A stretch of 64,000 bases of DNA, taken from assembly GCF_015354405.1 (NCBI RefSeq), contig NZ_JADKYP010000018.1:52711-116710 (forward strand), in the 5' to 3' direction. The notes under the pieces were generated by a model, which was given only the letters and a program-made list of their open reading frames with translations, ran no database searches and had not been told where the DNA came from. The DNA comes from Nocardia sp. BSTN01. GTDB taxonomy: Bacteria; Actinomycetota; Actinomycetes; Mycobacteriales; Mycobacteriaceae. The position numbers and the translations under genes were made by a program. Shown one piece after another: positions 1-7,473 of the stretch (positions within the stretch are counted from its first letter, which is position 1; each line of letters begins with the position of its first letter).

Positions 1-176
1 CGCGCCGCCTCGTCATCGAAACGGGTAACCCTGATATGGCGGGAATCATTGCCCTGCTCGGCTTTACGCGAACTGAGCAGCACCACGTCCTCGTAGAGGA
101 ACGTCTCGGCATCGTACTTCACCGCGAGATCGCACAACCCGATGACGAGTTCATCCCAACTGCCGTGCACACTCAC
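1..176 (-). CDS. Hypothetical protein, 3' part outside window
   Basis: An open minus-strand frame runs from a GTG at 176 off the left edge of the window. The visible 58 residues begin VSVHGSWDELVIGL and continue through a soluble-looking mix with one Cys. I recognise no domain. The start is chosen because the only nearby ATG is in another frame and stops at once. It lies about 100 bp downstream of the toxin gene on the same strand, so read-through from the toxin-antitoxin pair is possible. Function is unknown. Confidence 0.45.
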   Translation of the reverse strand, partial: MSVHGSWDELVIGLCDLAVKYDAETFLYEDVVLLSSRKAEQGNDSRHIRVTRFDDEAA

Positions 177-275
177 TGTCGCATTCCTCACTCAGCCACA
201 GGGGCTGGAAACCGCCCGAGTATTTGCCACGCCGTAGACCGGGGGAGCCTTCCGCCATAAACCCGCCGCGCCACA

Positions 276-650
276 TTATCGCTGCGTCACCGTCTCTCCG
301 CCCAGTCTCTTCCGGGCGGCGTCGATTTCGGGTGAAAGCTGCCGATGTAGTTCGGGCGCATGGGTTTCCACAACAGACCAGACGACGTCGTCGTCGACGA
401 GCCAGTAGTTGTGCGCAATTCGGTTGCGCATGCCCTTGATCAGTCGCAGCGGGATCTCCGGAGGGGCGGACAGCCAGTCGTCACCCAGCCGCTCGAGGTC
501 TGCGGCCAACCTGATCACACCGAACTGACACGCCCGGGCCACCGCGATATCGGAGTCGTAAACCTCTCGGCCGCGGGCGCACAGATCGGCCATTTCGGTG
601 AGCGTCGCTGCGAGAAACAGTAGTCGCTCGTCCACACGCGACCTGGTCAT
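276..650 (-). CDS. hepT: HepT-like HEPN ribonuclease toxin (DUF86)
   Basis: A 124-residue all-helical protein of the HepT/DUF86 HEPN family, the RNase toxin of MNT-HepT type toxin-antitoxin modules. The signature RX4HXY motif is intact at R75, H80 and Y82, which in the family forms the nuclease active site. In known systems the MNT partner neutralises HepT by AMPylating the tyrosine next to this site. The start codon overlaps the stop of the upstream HTH-nucleotidyltransferase gene by 4 bp, so the two are translationally coupled with the antitoxin first. Length matches the family. Confidence 0.85.
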   Translation of the reverse strand: MTRSRVDERLLFLAATLTEMADLCARGREVYDSDIAVARACQFGVIRLAADLERLGDDWLSAPPEIPLRLIKGMRNRIAHNYWLVDDDVVWSVVETHAPELHRQLSPEIDAARKRLGGETVTQR

Positions 651-1165
651 GCGGCGAAAGCCAGTGGGAGACGGTCACGTTCGAGTCCCTGGCGTAGCAG
701 ACCGTTACGATCCAGTTCGGTGGTTGCCACCACGTCGACCGGGCACCCGAGAACGTCGGCGATGTCCTCATCCAGGCCGAAGATATCGACGACCGAGCTG
801 CCGGGCGTGAGTTCCACCAACAGATCGAGATCGGATCCGGGACGGTCTTCTCCGCGTGCAACGGAGCCGAACACCCATGCACGGGCCACGGGATACCTGG
901 TCAGGACTCGGGCGAATTCGGCCCGGTAGCGGTCCAAAAGTTCGCTGGGGCGCACGGTATTCACCAGACCGGCATCGAGCCGGAATCCGGCAGCGGCGAG
1001 AATTTTTTCGAGCATTGCCACGGACGGCTGCCTGTGACCGGATTCGATGTTCGCAACACTGGACTGGGCGACCCCCGCACGCTGGGCAAGCTCACGCTGA
1101 GACAGGCCGCGACGCCTTCGTGCGTCGAGGACCAGTTTCGCCGCCGTGCTGTGCGAGGCTGCCAC
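647..1165 (-). CDS. mntA: Antitoxin: XRE helix-turn-helix fused to MNT nucleotidyltransferase
   Basis: A 172-residue fusion. Residues about 10-62 form an XRE-type helix-turn-helix (LSQRELAQRAGVAQSSVANI). Residues about 75-150 are a minimal nucleotidyltransferase with the GS pair at 100-101 and the catalytic acidic pair at D112 and D114. In MNT-HepT modules this enzyme transfers AMP to the HEPN toxin. The fused DNA-binding domain implies the antitoxin also represses its own promoter. Translation starts at a GTG about six bases after a TATCAT -10-like box, suggesting a leaderless mRNA. It is coupled to hepT by a 4-bp overlap. Confidence 0.85.
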   Translation of the reverse strand: MAASHSTAAKLVLDARRRRGLSQRELAQRAGVAQSSVANIESGHRQPSVAMLEKILAAAGFRLDAGLVNTVRPSELLDRYRAEFARVLTRYPVARAWVFGSVARGEDRPGSDLDLLVELTPGSSVVDIFGLDEDIADVLGCPVDVVATTELDRNGLLRQGLERDRLPLAFAA

Positions 1166-1172
1166 ACGAGAA

Positions 1173-1192
1173 TGATAGCGTATCCGCTATCA
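1173..1192 (-). promoter_or_regulatory. Palindromic operator over toxin-antitoxin promoter
   Basis: A perfect 8-bp inverted repeat (TGATAGCG-4 nt-CGCTATCA) lies just upstream of the antitoxin GTG and includes part of its TATCAT -10-like hexamer. It is the natural binding site for the HTH domain of the antitoxin, giving autorepression. This is inferred from position and symmetry. Confidence 0.6.
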
Positions 1193-1234
1193 GGCAGGGA
1201 GTGCGCTGTAAGTCGAGGATCATGCTCGTGGGCG

Positions 1235-1531
1235 CTACTCGGGCGGGGGCAGCAGCGGCCCCAGGGGGCCGAGGTCGATGTTGAGGTCTTCCGGGGTGAG
1301 GCCGAAGTGGTCGCGCAATTCCTCCATGCGTTGTTCGAGCAGCATCAGTGTGGTTCCGATGCGTTCGACCTGGGTGTCGGTGAGGTCACCGGCGTCGACG
1401 CGGCGCAGCGCCTGGCGCTCCATGAGCTGGCGCAGCAACTCCACCAAGGTGAGCACGAGGGTGACCAGTCCGCGCTCGACGGATTCCGGGTCGGTGTCGA
1501 TACGCGGTGGGATACCGCCGAATTCAGTCAT
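1235..1531 (-). CDS. gvpK: Gas vesicle protein GvpK
   Basis: A 98-residue protein of the GvpK family, a minor protein required for gas-vesicle assembly. The family-typical stretch ERGLVTLVLTLVELLRQLME is followed by an acidic, coiled-coil-like region and a Pro-rich end. The ATG at 1531 overlaps the end of gvpS by 8 bp. An upstream extension of the frame is possible but lacks family similarity. It is the last gene of the operon. Confidence 0.9.
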   Translation of the reverse strand: MTEFGGIPPRIDTDPESVERGLVTLVLTLVELLRQLMERQALRRVDAGDLTDTQVERIGTTLMLLEQRMEELRDHFGLTPEDLNIDLGPLGPLLPPPE

Positions 1532-1775
1532 CGGCGTGCTTGTCGGGCGACGCGGGCGAAGCCGGCGGAAACAGGGTGCTGATCGAGGAGATGAGGGCGC
1601 GCAGCGAGATCTGCACCAGATCCACATCGGCGATGGCGAGTCTGATGTCGCCGGTGATGATCACACCGCCGGCCAGCACCCGGTCCAGCAGGTCCACCAG
1701 CGCGATACGCCGCTCGCTGTCGACGGTGCGGTCGGGCGGTGACGTGCCGGCGCGCGTCATGTCGGCCCGGGTCAT
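1524..1775 (-). CDS. gvpS: GvpA/GvpJ-family minor gas vesicle protein (GvpS)
   Basis: An 83-residue paralogue of the gas-vesicle shell protein. The GvpA-like core (IALVDLLDRVLAGGVIITGD, then LAIADVDLVQISLRALI) occupies residues about 24-65. The position just before gvpK matches GvpS in streptomycete clusters. The start overlaps the gvpF/L stop in an ATGA arrangement, implying coupling. A second in-frame Met follows five codons later. Family role: minor shell component or nucleation factor. Confidence 0.85.
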   Translation of the reverse strand: MTRADMTRAGTSPPDRTVDSERRIALVDLLDRVLAGGVIITGDIRLAIADVDLVQISLRALISSISTLFPPASPASPDKHADD

Positions 1776-2560
1776 GTCGGCTCGCGTTGCACGCCCGCGA
1801 ACGAATACGGCGGCCACGGACCGGTGAGCTCTAATCTGATGCCGGGGAATTCGGCGCCGAGCGCGGTGACGGTGGCCGTGAAGTCCTCGGTCCGGTCGTC
1901 GTCGACGAGGTAGGTGCCGTTGAGCACCATCCAGTCGCGCCGGCCGCTCACCGCCGGATCGGTCAGCGGCTGACATCGTCCGGCCGCGGCCCGGCGCAGC
2001 AACCGCGCGTGCACCTGCGCCGCCCGCTCGGCCGCATCGCGTTCGACGGTTTCCTGCGCGGACAATTGCGCACGCCGCCGGGCCAGATACGCCGCGCCCG
2101 GCGTCATCGTCCCGGCTTCGGCCTTGGCCTCGGCGACAGCGGCGGTGAGGGCGGCGCGGTCGCCGTACGCGCGCACTCCCCACTCGGTGCGCCCGCTCAC
2201 CAAGTCCAGCGCCGCGGCGAAATCCGCTCGCCGTTCGTCGAGCAACTTCCGCACCCGGTCGTCGTCGCGGAAGACGGTGGCCAGTCGCAACGGAACGGCC
2301 GGACCTCGGCGGACCACCGCCGAGACCACCGCGTCGTGGGCCCGTGCGGTCGCCTCCAGCCAGTCCAGATCCTCGAAGTTCCGGCGCAGCGGCTCCTCGC
2401 CGAACACGTCCAGCGGCACCGAACCGACGAAGGCGGTGAGATTGCCGGACACGATCGTCCGCACCGGTTCCCCGGCGACTCCGGTGGGCGCGGCGGTCTC
2501 CGCCTCCTCGTCGCTGTGGGGCGCAACCGCGTACAGCCAGACCAGGCAACGACCTGTCAC
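1772..2560 (-). CDS. gvpL: Gas vesicle protein GvpL/GvpF family, copy 2
   Basis: A 262-residue member of the GvpL/GvpF family, a gas-vesicle minor component thought to help nucleate assembly. The N-terminus (CLVWLYAVAP) and the later LATVFRDDDRVRKLL region are typical. Its start overlaps gvpJ by 4 bp and its stop overlaps gvpS. It is the second GvpL/F paralogue in the operon; the other lies at 3526-4287, and they are quite divergent. Assignment as L rather than F rests on order (J-L-S-K as in Streptomyces). Confidence 0.85.
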   Translation of the reverse strand: MTGRCLVWLYAVAPHSDEEAETAAPTGVAGEPVRTIVSGNLTAFVGSVPLDVFGEEPLRRNFEDLDWLEATARAHDAVVSAVVRRGPAVPLRLATVFRDDDRVRKLLDERRADFAAALDLVSGRTEWGVRAYGDRAALTAAVAEAKAEAGTMTPGAAYLARRRAQLSAQETVERDAAERAAQVHARLLRRAAAGRCQPLTDPAVSGRRDWMVLNGTYLVDDDRTEDFTATVTALGAEFPGIRLELTGPWPPYSFAGVQREPT

Positions 2561-2946
2561 GATCGCTCTTTCCTCGACTCGCGCCCACGCTCGATGGGTT
2601 GCCGGCGTTCGTTCGCCGCCTCCAATCGGGCGATCCGCTCGCGCAGTTCCCGGTTCTCGATTTCCAGGTCGCTGTCCTGCTTTTCGAGCCTATTGGCCTT
2701 GCTGCTGAGCCAAGGATCGGTCTCCCACCAGTCGATGCCCACCGCCTTGGCCGTCTCCAGGGACGCGACCACCAACCGCAACTTGATGGTGAGCAGTTCG
2801 ATGTCGAGGAGATTCACCTGGATATCGCCCGCGATCACCAAGCCCTTGTCGAGGACTCGTTCCAGGATGTCGGCGAGATTGGTGGAGTGCCCGCCCCCAC
2901 CCCCGTAGGGCTGCGGCGCGTACGACTCGCCTCCGACCACCGTCAT
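2557..2946 (-). CDS. gvpJ: Gas vesicle protein GvpJ
   Basis: A 129-residue GvpA-family paralogue. After a Gly-rich head comes the core STNLADILERVLDKGLVIAG with DIELLTIKLRLVVASLETA, then a C-terminal coiled coil (residues about 90-120) absent from GvpA itself. This layout is typical of GvpJ, a minor shell protein. Both ends overlap neighbours by 4 bp (gvpO upstream, gvpL downstream). The Trp-rich GIDWWETDPWL stretch after the core is also usual for the actinobacterial form. Confidence 0.9.
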   Translation of the reverse strand: MTVVGGESYAPQPYGGGGGHSTNLADILERVLDKGLVIAGDIQVNLLDIELLTIKLRLVVASLETAKAVGIDWWETDPWLSSKANRLEKQDSDLEIENRELRERIARLEAANERRQPIERGRESRKERS

Positions 2947-3275
2947 TGCTGTCCCCTCGTGCCGATATCGGTGCTACCGCGGATGTAGCGCTTGGTTCGG
3001 CGATAGGCCAGCAGGTTCTCGTCGAAATCGATCTCGACCTGATAGAGCGCCATGATGTCCGCCGAGGAGGGGATGCGGCGATCCTCGAGCACCTCGATCT
3101 CCACGAGCCAGCCGTCGTCGGTCGGCTCCACGCTCGTGACGCCCTGGAGGGCGTTCGACGTCAGTTCCCCGAGGCATTCGACCGCCACCCCGGCGGCCTG
3201 CGCCGCGGTCAGGGGCGGTTGTTCGTCCGATGTCTGGGCATCGTCGGGGATGGTGTCGCGGGCCACGGGAGTCAC
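2943..3275 (-). CDS. gvpO: Gas vesicle protein GvpO
   Basis: A 110-residue GvpO family protein. The conserved GWLVEIEVLEDRRIPSSADI and the following MALYQVEID-YRRTKRYIRG match the family. GvpO is an accessory or regulatory protein in haloarchaeal and actinobacterial clusters. In Streptomyces clusters gvpO usually precedes gvpA, whereas here it sits between gvpG and gvpJ. It overlaps gvpJ by 4 bp and follows gvpG by 19 bp. Confidence 0.88.
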   Translation of the reverse strand: MTPVARDTIPDDAQTSDEQPPLTAAQAAGVAVECLGELTSNALQGVTSVEPTDDGWLVEIEVLEDRRIPSSADIMALYQVEIDFDENLLAYRRTKRYIRGSTDIGTRGQQ

Positions 3276-3294
3276 TTCTTCCGGTCGGTCGAAC

Positions 3295-3522
3295 CTACTT
3301 CGGACCGGTCATCCGATTCAGGATCTCTTGTTGCGCTTGCTCGGCCTCCTCCGCGGATATCTCGCCGGCGGCCGCGGCACGGTCGATGTCCTCGAGCTCG
3401 CGCCGCAACCGCACCGGATCGTGCATTTGCTGTTCGACCTGTTCCTGGATCAATTCACTCAGCCAGATCACGCCACGAACCGGCGCGGCGGGGAGCAGGA
3501 GGATCGATGAGATCAGACCCAT
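3295..3522 (-). CDS. gvpG: Gas vesicle protein GvpG
   Basis: A 75-residue GvpG. It has the family N-terminus MGLISSILLLPAAPVRGVIW, which is hydrophobic, followed by a charged coiled-coil segment with GEISAEEAEQAQQEIL near the end. GvpG is a small assembly factor that interacts with GvpF/L in studied systems. It starts three bases after the end of the upstream gvpF and is clearly co-transcribed. Confidence 0.9.
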   Translation of the reverse strand: MGLISSILLLPAAPVRGVIWLSELIQEQVEQQMHDPVRLRRELEDIDRAAAAGEISAEEAEQAQQEILNRMTGPK

Positions 3523-3525
3523 GCC

Positions 3526-4287
3526 TCACCCCTCCGGTGCTCGCTTCGTCACGAAGTCGTAGGCCGCCATCGGTCCGAGCAGACTCAACTCGACCCGGCC
3601 GTCCCATTCCGACATGAGCCGGCGCAGCAACTCCTCCAGTTCGTCCTGCCGGGCCGTTTCGACCAGCGCCGCGAGGTGAACGGCATCCTCTTCGTGGGTG
3701 GGGTCGCGCAGATTGACCATCGCGTCGAGTTTCTCGAGTTCGGAAGCCACTGTGCGGGTGTCCTCGGCTCGCTTGGTCTCGATGGCCTGATTGATCATCT
3801 CGCCCAGCATGATTCGCTCGTTGCGGGTCGCATCCTCCGACTTCCCACGGATCTCGTCTCGGAGACGGGCGGCGTCGGAATTCTCGTCGAGCAGTTCGCG
3901 CAGGATCGCATCCTCGACGTAACGCCCTCTGATGACGAACTGCACCCGCCCCTCGAGTTCCACCAGTGCCGCGTGGAATTCGTCTTCGTTCGCCTCGAGC
4001 AGTTCATTTTCCACCGCATCGGTGTCGGTCATGACCGCGCCGAACCGCAACGGCAACACGGGGGCCACCGCCGCAGACCCGTCGAGAAGTTTCTCGTGGG
4101 CGGTGAGGTCCTGGGGTGTGCCCAGGGGCCGATCGGAGGCGAGCGGACTGACCAGCGCGGCGATATCGCCGTGCCGCACGACCGTCACTTCACCCGGCGG
4201 ATCGCCGACTCCGGTGGCGTGGGGCTGCGGCTCCACGTCGGCGGGCACAATGCCGTAGACGTATACGGCGGTTGCCTCGGCAGCCAT
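3526..4287 (-). CDS. gvpF: Gas vesicle protein GvpF/GvpL family, copy 1
   Basis: A 253-residue GvpL/GvpF family protein directly downstream of gvpA, the usual gvpF position. The N-terminus (AVYVYGIVPADV) and the VLPLRFGAVMTD motif are typical, and the long charged helices around residues 130-200 form the family coiled-coil part. The ATG at 4287 has a GAGGAG five bases upstream. A GTG one codon earlier is possible. It overlaps the gvpA stop by one base. Confidence 0.9.
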   Translation of the reverse strand: MAAEATAVYVYGIVPADVEPQPHATGVGDPPGEVTVVRHGDIAALVSPLASDRPLGTPQDLTAHEKLLDGSAAVAPVLPLRFGAVMTDTDAVENELLEANEDEFHAALVELEGRVQFVIRGRYVEDAILRELLDENSDAARLRDEIRGKSEDATRNERIMLGEMINQAIETKRAEDTRTVASELEKLDAMVNLRDPTHEEDAVHLAALVETARQDELEELLRRLMSEWDGRVELSLLGPMAAYDFVTKRAPEG

Positions 4288-4700
4288 CACCGCTCCTCTC
4301 GCTTGGAGGGCCGGTGCACCGTCTGCCGTTTGTCCTGCACATCGCCGAGGAAGTCCGCGACCTTCTTGCCGGCCGCGTCGAGTGCGCCCTTCGTCTTGTG
4401 TTCGGCCGCGCCCTCGGTGACCTCGCCGACGATGTCGGTGATGCCCTTCGGCTCACTGGTCGAGATCTCGAGCCGGTTCACCGCTTCGGCGAACCGCAGA
4501 TATGTGTCGACACTGGCGACCACGACGCGCGCGTCGATGGTCACCAATTCGATGCCCACCAGCGACACCCGGGCGAACGCGTCGATCACCAACCCTTTGT
4601 CGAGGATTGTGTCGATTACATCGGCCAGGCTGGACGAGTTCGGCCGGGCCATGGTGCCGGCTCCACCTCCGCCCCCGCCTCCCGCGGGTTCGATCGTCAT
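4287..4700 (-). CDS. gvpA: Major gas vesicle structural protein GvpA
   Basis: A 137-residue GvpA. The shell core ([20 protein letters not shown], then [20 protein letters not shown] and [12 protein letters not shown]) occupies residues about 23-80 and is highly conserved. It polymerises into the ribbed gas-permeable shell. A Gly-rich head and a polar ~55-residue tail extend it well beyond the ~70 residues of cyanobacterial GvpA, as is usual in actinobacteria. It overlaps the upstream SRPBCC gene by 4 bp, so the major shell gene is third in the operon. Confidence 0.92.
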   Translation of the reverse strand: MTIEPAGGGGGGGAGTMARPNSSSLADVIDTILDKGLVIDAFARVSLVGIELVTIDARVVVASVDTYLRFAEAVNRLEISTSEPKGITDIVGEVTEGAAEHKTKGALDAAGKKVADFLGDVQDKRQTVHRPSKREER

Positions 4701-5794
4701 CTTCTTGCTCCTCCGCTCACACGTGGCCGGCGAGTGACCGAGCTCTTGCGGGCGGCCGTGCGGCGGCGAGGTGGCTCCGGTTCGTCCTCCTCGTCCCGAT
4801 CGCTGCGCTCCCGGTCCTGCTCGTCGTCCTCGTCTTCCTCGTCTTCTTCTGCCTCATCCGGTTCTTCGTCGTCGAACGCTTCCTCGTCGGCGTTGTCCTC
4901 GTCCTGCTCTTCCTCGTCGTGGTCTTCCTCGTCGTGCTCTTCCTCGGCGGCGTGCTCTTCCTCTTCGCGCTGTCGCGCCGTCTCGTCGTCTTCCACGACC
5001 TCGCCGTCGCGGATCTCGCCGTGCCAGCCGACGATGTCGTCGCTGTGCAGGACCGCATCGGTCATGACATGGCGCTGAAAGTGCTTGAGCTCCAACCGGC
5101 ATCGGCGACCGGCGGCACGCCACATATTGGCGGTCTTCTCGAACACCCCCTGCGGGTGATACTCGAGCACCACCAGAATCCGCGTGAGGTTCGGGGTGAG
5201 CTCGTAGAAGCCGACGGCGCCGTCGATATAGCCCTTGGCGCCCTTGGAACGCCACACGATCCGCTCGAACGGAATCTGTTCGATGATCGTGGACTCCCAG
5301 GTTCGCCTCGACCAGAACACCTTGCCGGTCCAGCTGAGTTTCTCGTCGGACACCTGCTCGACCTGCTCGAGCTTCTTGGTGAATTTCGGGAAGTCGGCGA
5401 ATTGCGTCCACTGGTCGTAGGCCAGATCGATCGGCACGCCGACATCGATCTCCTCGACGATATTGGTCAGCTTGAGCTTCTTCCCTCCGCCGCCTTTGCC
5501 ACCACCGCCGGTCAGCGAATTCTTGAGCGATTCGAACTTCTCCCCGGCCGAGTGCTTGAGTTTGCTCATACCTCCGCTCATGACGGCCTGCAGCGGTGAG
5601 CCGCCGCCGGCCAGCTTGTCGACGCCGGTCACCGCCGCGATCAGATTTCCTTCGCCACCCGCATAGTCGTTCAACCGGCCGGCGGTTTTGGAGACCCGAG
5701 CCGACAGCCCTTCCACCGCGCGTTCGGCCAGCGTCCCCGCGAGGTTCTGCACCGACTGCTGGAGCGGGCCGGCCGGCTGAGCCGTTTTCGCCAT
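4697..5794 (-). CDS. Gas-vesicle-cluster SRPBCC protein with acidic tail
   Basis: A 365-residue protein. Residues about 1-105 are Ala/Gly-rich and end in a [11 protein letters not shown] linker. Residues about 110-255 are an SRPBCC (START/polyketide-cyclase-like) domain that may bind a hydrophobic ligand. Residues about 260-335 are an extremely acidic Glu/Asp run, and the last ~30 residues are Arg-rich. Similar proteins accompany actinobacterial gvp operons (GvpY/GvpZ-type accessory genes), but the function is unknown. The ATG at 5794 has GAGGAGG eight bases upstream. It follows the previous gene by 5 bp and overlaps gvpA by 4 bp. Confidence 0.75.
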   Translation of the reverse strand: MAKTAQPAGPLQQSVQNLAGTLAERAVEGLSARVSKTAGRLNDYAGGEGNLIAAVTGVDKLAGGGSPLQAVMSGGMSKLKHSAGEKFESLKNSLTGGGGKGGGGKKLKLTNIVEEIDVGVPIDLAYDQWTQFADFPKFTKKLEQVEQVSDEKLSWTGKVFWSRRTWESTIIEQIPFERIVWRSKGAKGYIDGAVGFYELTPNLTRILVVLEYHPQGVFEKTANMWRAAGRRCRLELKHFQRHVMTDAVLHSDDIVGWHGEIRDGEVVEDDETARQREEEEHAAEEEHDEEDHDEEEQDEDNADEEAFDDEEPDEAEEDEEDEDDEQDRERSDRDEEDEPEPPRRRTAARKSSVTRRPRVSGGARR

Positions 5795-5799
5795 CGCGC

Positions 5800-6414
5800 T
5801 CACCTCCTCGTGCGGCGCACGGGCGGTTCGTCGGAATCGGAGCCGCTACGGCGTCGGCTGACCGAAACAGGTTTGCGGTCCGCGGATTTGCGAGACGAGG
5901 TCCGAGCGGTCGTCTTCCTCGCGCGCGAGGCTGCGGGTTTGCGTGCCCGTGGGGCGGCCGGCTTGCGCTCTTCTTCCTCCGCGCCGGAATCCACGTCCTC
6001 GCGATCGTCGTCGGAGGGCGCCGCGTCCCGGACGTTCTCCTGTTCGTCCTCGTCGTCCGACTCCGCGTCCGATGCTCGGTCGCGGTCCTTGCCCGACAGC
6101 AGGGAGTCGCCTGTCAGCAGCGACGAGCCATGCTGCAGCCGGGTGTTGAGCGAGTCGAGCTGGTTGCTCGCGGCGGTCACCGCGGCGGATCGGGCCGCGC
6201 CCAGCAATTCGTCGCGAACGGTGTCTGTGAGCTGCGTCAGGTCCGCCGACGATTTGAGCAGCGACGTCCCCCGTTCGAGCAACTCACCGGGAATGTCCGA
6301 CGACCGTTTGGCCATCATCGCCCCCGCCACCCCCAACGCGAAGCGCATCTTCCGCGTGCGCCCCAGCAAATAACCTATGCCCACCCCTACCGCGATACTT
6401 GTGCCACCTTTCAT
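5800..6414 (-). CDS. Gas-vesicle-operon membrane/acidic accessory protein
   Basis: A 204-residue protein heading the gas-vesicle operon. Residues 1-30 (MKGGTSIAVGVGIGYLLGRT) contain a short hydrophobic Gly-rich segment. A helical middle part, an acidic low-complexity stretch and an Ala/Lys/Arg-rich histone-tail-like C-terminus follow. The ATG at 6414 is preceded by GAGGAGAAGG; the frame extends further upstream without similarity. It probably corresponds to the accessory GvpY/GvpT-type genes of actinobacterial clusters, with no known biochemical role. It is separated by 5 bp from the SRPBCC gene. Confidence 0.7.
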   Translation of the reverse strand: MKGGTSIAVGVGIGYLLGRTRKMRFALGVAGAMMAKRSSDIPGELLERGTSLLKSSADLTQLTDTVRDELLGAARSAAVTAASNQLDSLNTRLQHGSSLLTGDSLLSGKDRDRASDAESDDEDEQENVRDAAPSDDDREDVDSGAEEEERKPAAPRARKPAASRARKTTARTSSRKSADRKPVSVSRRRSGSDSDEPPVRRTRR

Positions 6415-6586
6415 GGCCTTCTCCTCGTATGCTCGACACGCCTGCACGGCCGCACTGCCGCGGGATGGGTCGAGCGATGAGACCCCGATGTTTGGAGTAA
6501 GCCACATCACAGAATGGCCTTATATCAGCGTATACCCAGCTATCCCCGCTGTCGGCTATTAGCCGGAGGGACTTCCGGCATATGGA
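6415..6586 (-). promoter_or_regulatory. Probable gas-vesicle operon promoter region
   Basis: This 172-bp gap upstream of the operon is noticeably AT-richer than its surroundings. On the minus strand it contains TATAAG (6519-6524) and GGGTAT (6532-6537). The latter resembles the -10 of stress sigma factors of the SigB/SigF type, but no matching -35 is obvious. The transcription start is not determinable by eye. Confidence 0.35.
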
Positions 6587-6898
6587 TCAACGCAGTCGCC
6601 GGGTGCGCCGGCGCGGGCGCAGCACTCGCACCGCCCGCCGCCAGCCGCGCGGTGTGGCGACGAATCGCACCGGCCCGTCGAATCGGTCCGTCGGGTCGAA
6701 CTCGGAGGCAGCGGTGCCGGCCCGGCGGGCGACCTCGTAGCGAGCCAGCCCCTCCCGGAACGCGACCGGGTCACCGCCGACATCGGGGTGCTGGGTGCGC
6801 ACGAACCGGCGGTAGGCCGCGCGGTCGGCCGCCGACCATCCGGCGCGCGCCGTCGGCGTCCGCGCCTCCCGGATCGGTTCGGGATCTCTGCTCGCCAT
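6587..6898 (-). CDS. Small J-domain-like protein
   Basis: A 103-residue basic protein. WSAADRAAYRRFVRTQHPDVGGDP resembles helix II-loop-helix III of DnaJ, with an intact HPD tripeptide at residues about 37-39, but the rest of the DnaJ architecture (G/F region, zinc finger) is missing. The C-terminus is Arg-rich. It could stimulate a DnaK-type ATPase or be a degenerate fold. The start is uncertain: ATG 6898 has a GGAGGGG only two bases away, and ATG 6922 in the same frame lacks a clear ribosome site. It is divergent from the small gene at 6974. Confidence 0.6.
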   Translation of the reverse strand: MASRDPEPIREARTPTARAGWSAADRAAYRRFVRTQHPDVGGDPVAFREGLARYEVARRAGTAASEFDPTDRFDGPVRFVATPRGWRRAVRVLRPRRRTRRLR

Positions 6899-6973
6899 CC
6901 CCTCCAGTATCACCACATCCATCGCGCCGAAACCGTGACCGTACGCACTGTCCGAAATGGGTACTCCCCGGCC

Positions 6974-7138
6974 ATGAACGACAGCGCGCAGATTCGACCG
7001 GTACCGATGCGGCGGCGGCCCTGGTTCGCGGATCTGGAAGAAGCCGAACGACGTGGCGCCCACGGCAATGCCGGGCTCGGCTACTTCGACTGCGATTGCG
7101 AGATCTGCCACCGGCGGTTCCGGCCCGCAGCGGTCTGA
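6974..7138 (+). CDS. Cys-rich mini-protein (54 aa)
   Basis: A 54-residue protein with a CxCxxC cluster (YFDCDCEICHRRF) near its C-terminus plus a nearby His, suggesting a bound zinc or other metal. The N-terminal half is Arg-rich and contains PWFADLEEAERRG. It is divergently arranged with the J-like gene. There is no recognised family. The ATG at 6974 is the only plausible start giving a compact protein; the frame remains open upstream into the neighbouring gene's antisense. Confidence 0.5.
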   Translation: MNDSAQIRPVPMRRRPWFADLEEAERRGAHGNAGLGYFDCDCEICHRRFRPAAV

Positions 7139-7473
7139 GACCCTCGGCCGGTCGCGGGTTCGGGTAAGTAGCTCGCGCCGTTGAACTTTCGCCGTCCGCG
7201 GAAAACCGGGATGCGCGCGTGCGGACCGCGCCGATACGAACGGTTCCTGCTCGCGATGTCGAATACGTTGGGCGAGAACAGCTTCTACGAATTCGCGACG
7301 TTCGCCTGGCCACACCCGTACGCGAGTCGTCTTGCTCGATCCGGAGTGGACGGCACGATCTCTGCGCCTGCTCCAGGCCCGACGCTCGAGGCGTCGACCG
7401 TTCGAGGGCGGACTGGCCGTTCTGAGCGGAATCCCGGCCGGGGCACCACCGGCCGGGCCGGGATCCGGGCGGT
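7139..7473. other. 335-bp gap with possible decayed coding sequence
   Basis: No intact gene is apparent. On the plus strand about 7219-7326 reads like a protein (RTVPARDVEYVGREQLLRIR) and about 7329-7430 continues in another frame (RVVLLDPEWTARSLRLLQAR). This suggests a small gene broken by a ~2-nt insertion. A GC-rich inverted repeat at 7431-7464 lies at the right end. Confidence 0.3.
7431..7464 (-). terminator. GC-rich hairpin after esterase gene
   Basis: A 9-bp inverted repeat (ATCCCGGCC / GGCCGGGAT) lies ten bases beyond the stop of the minus-strand esterase gene. There is no U-tract, as is common for actinobacterial terminators. Confidence 0.45.
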
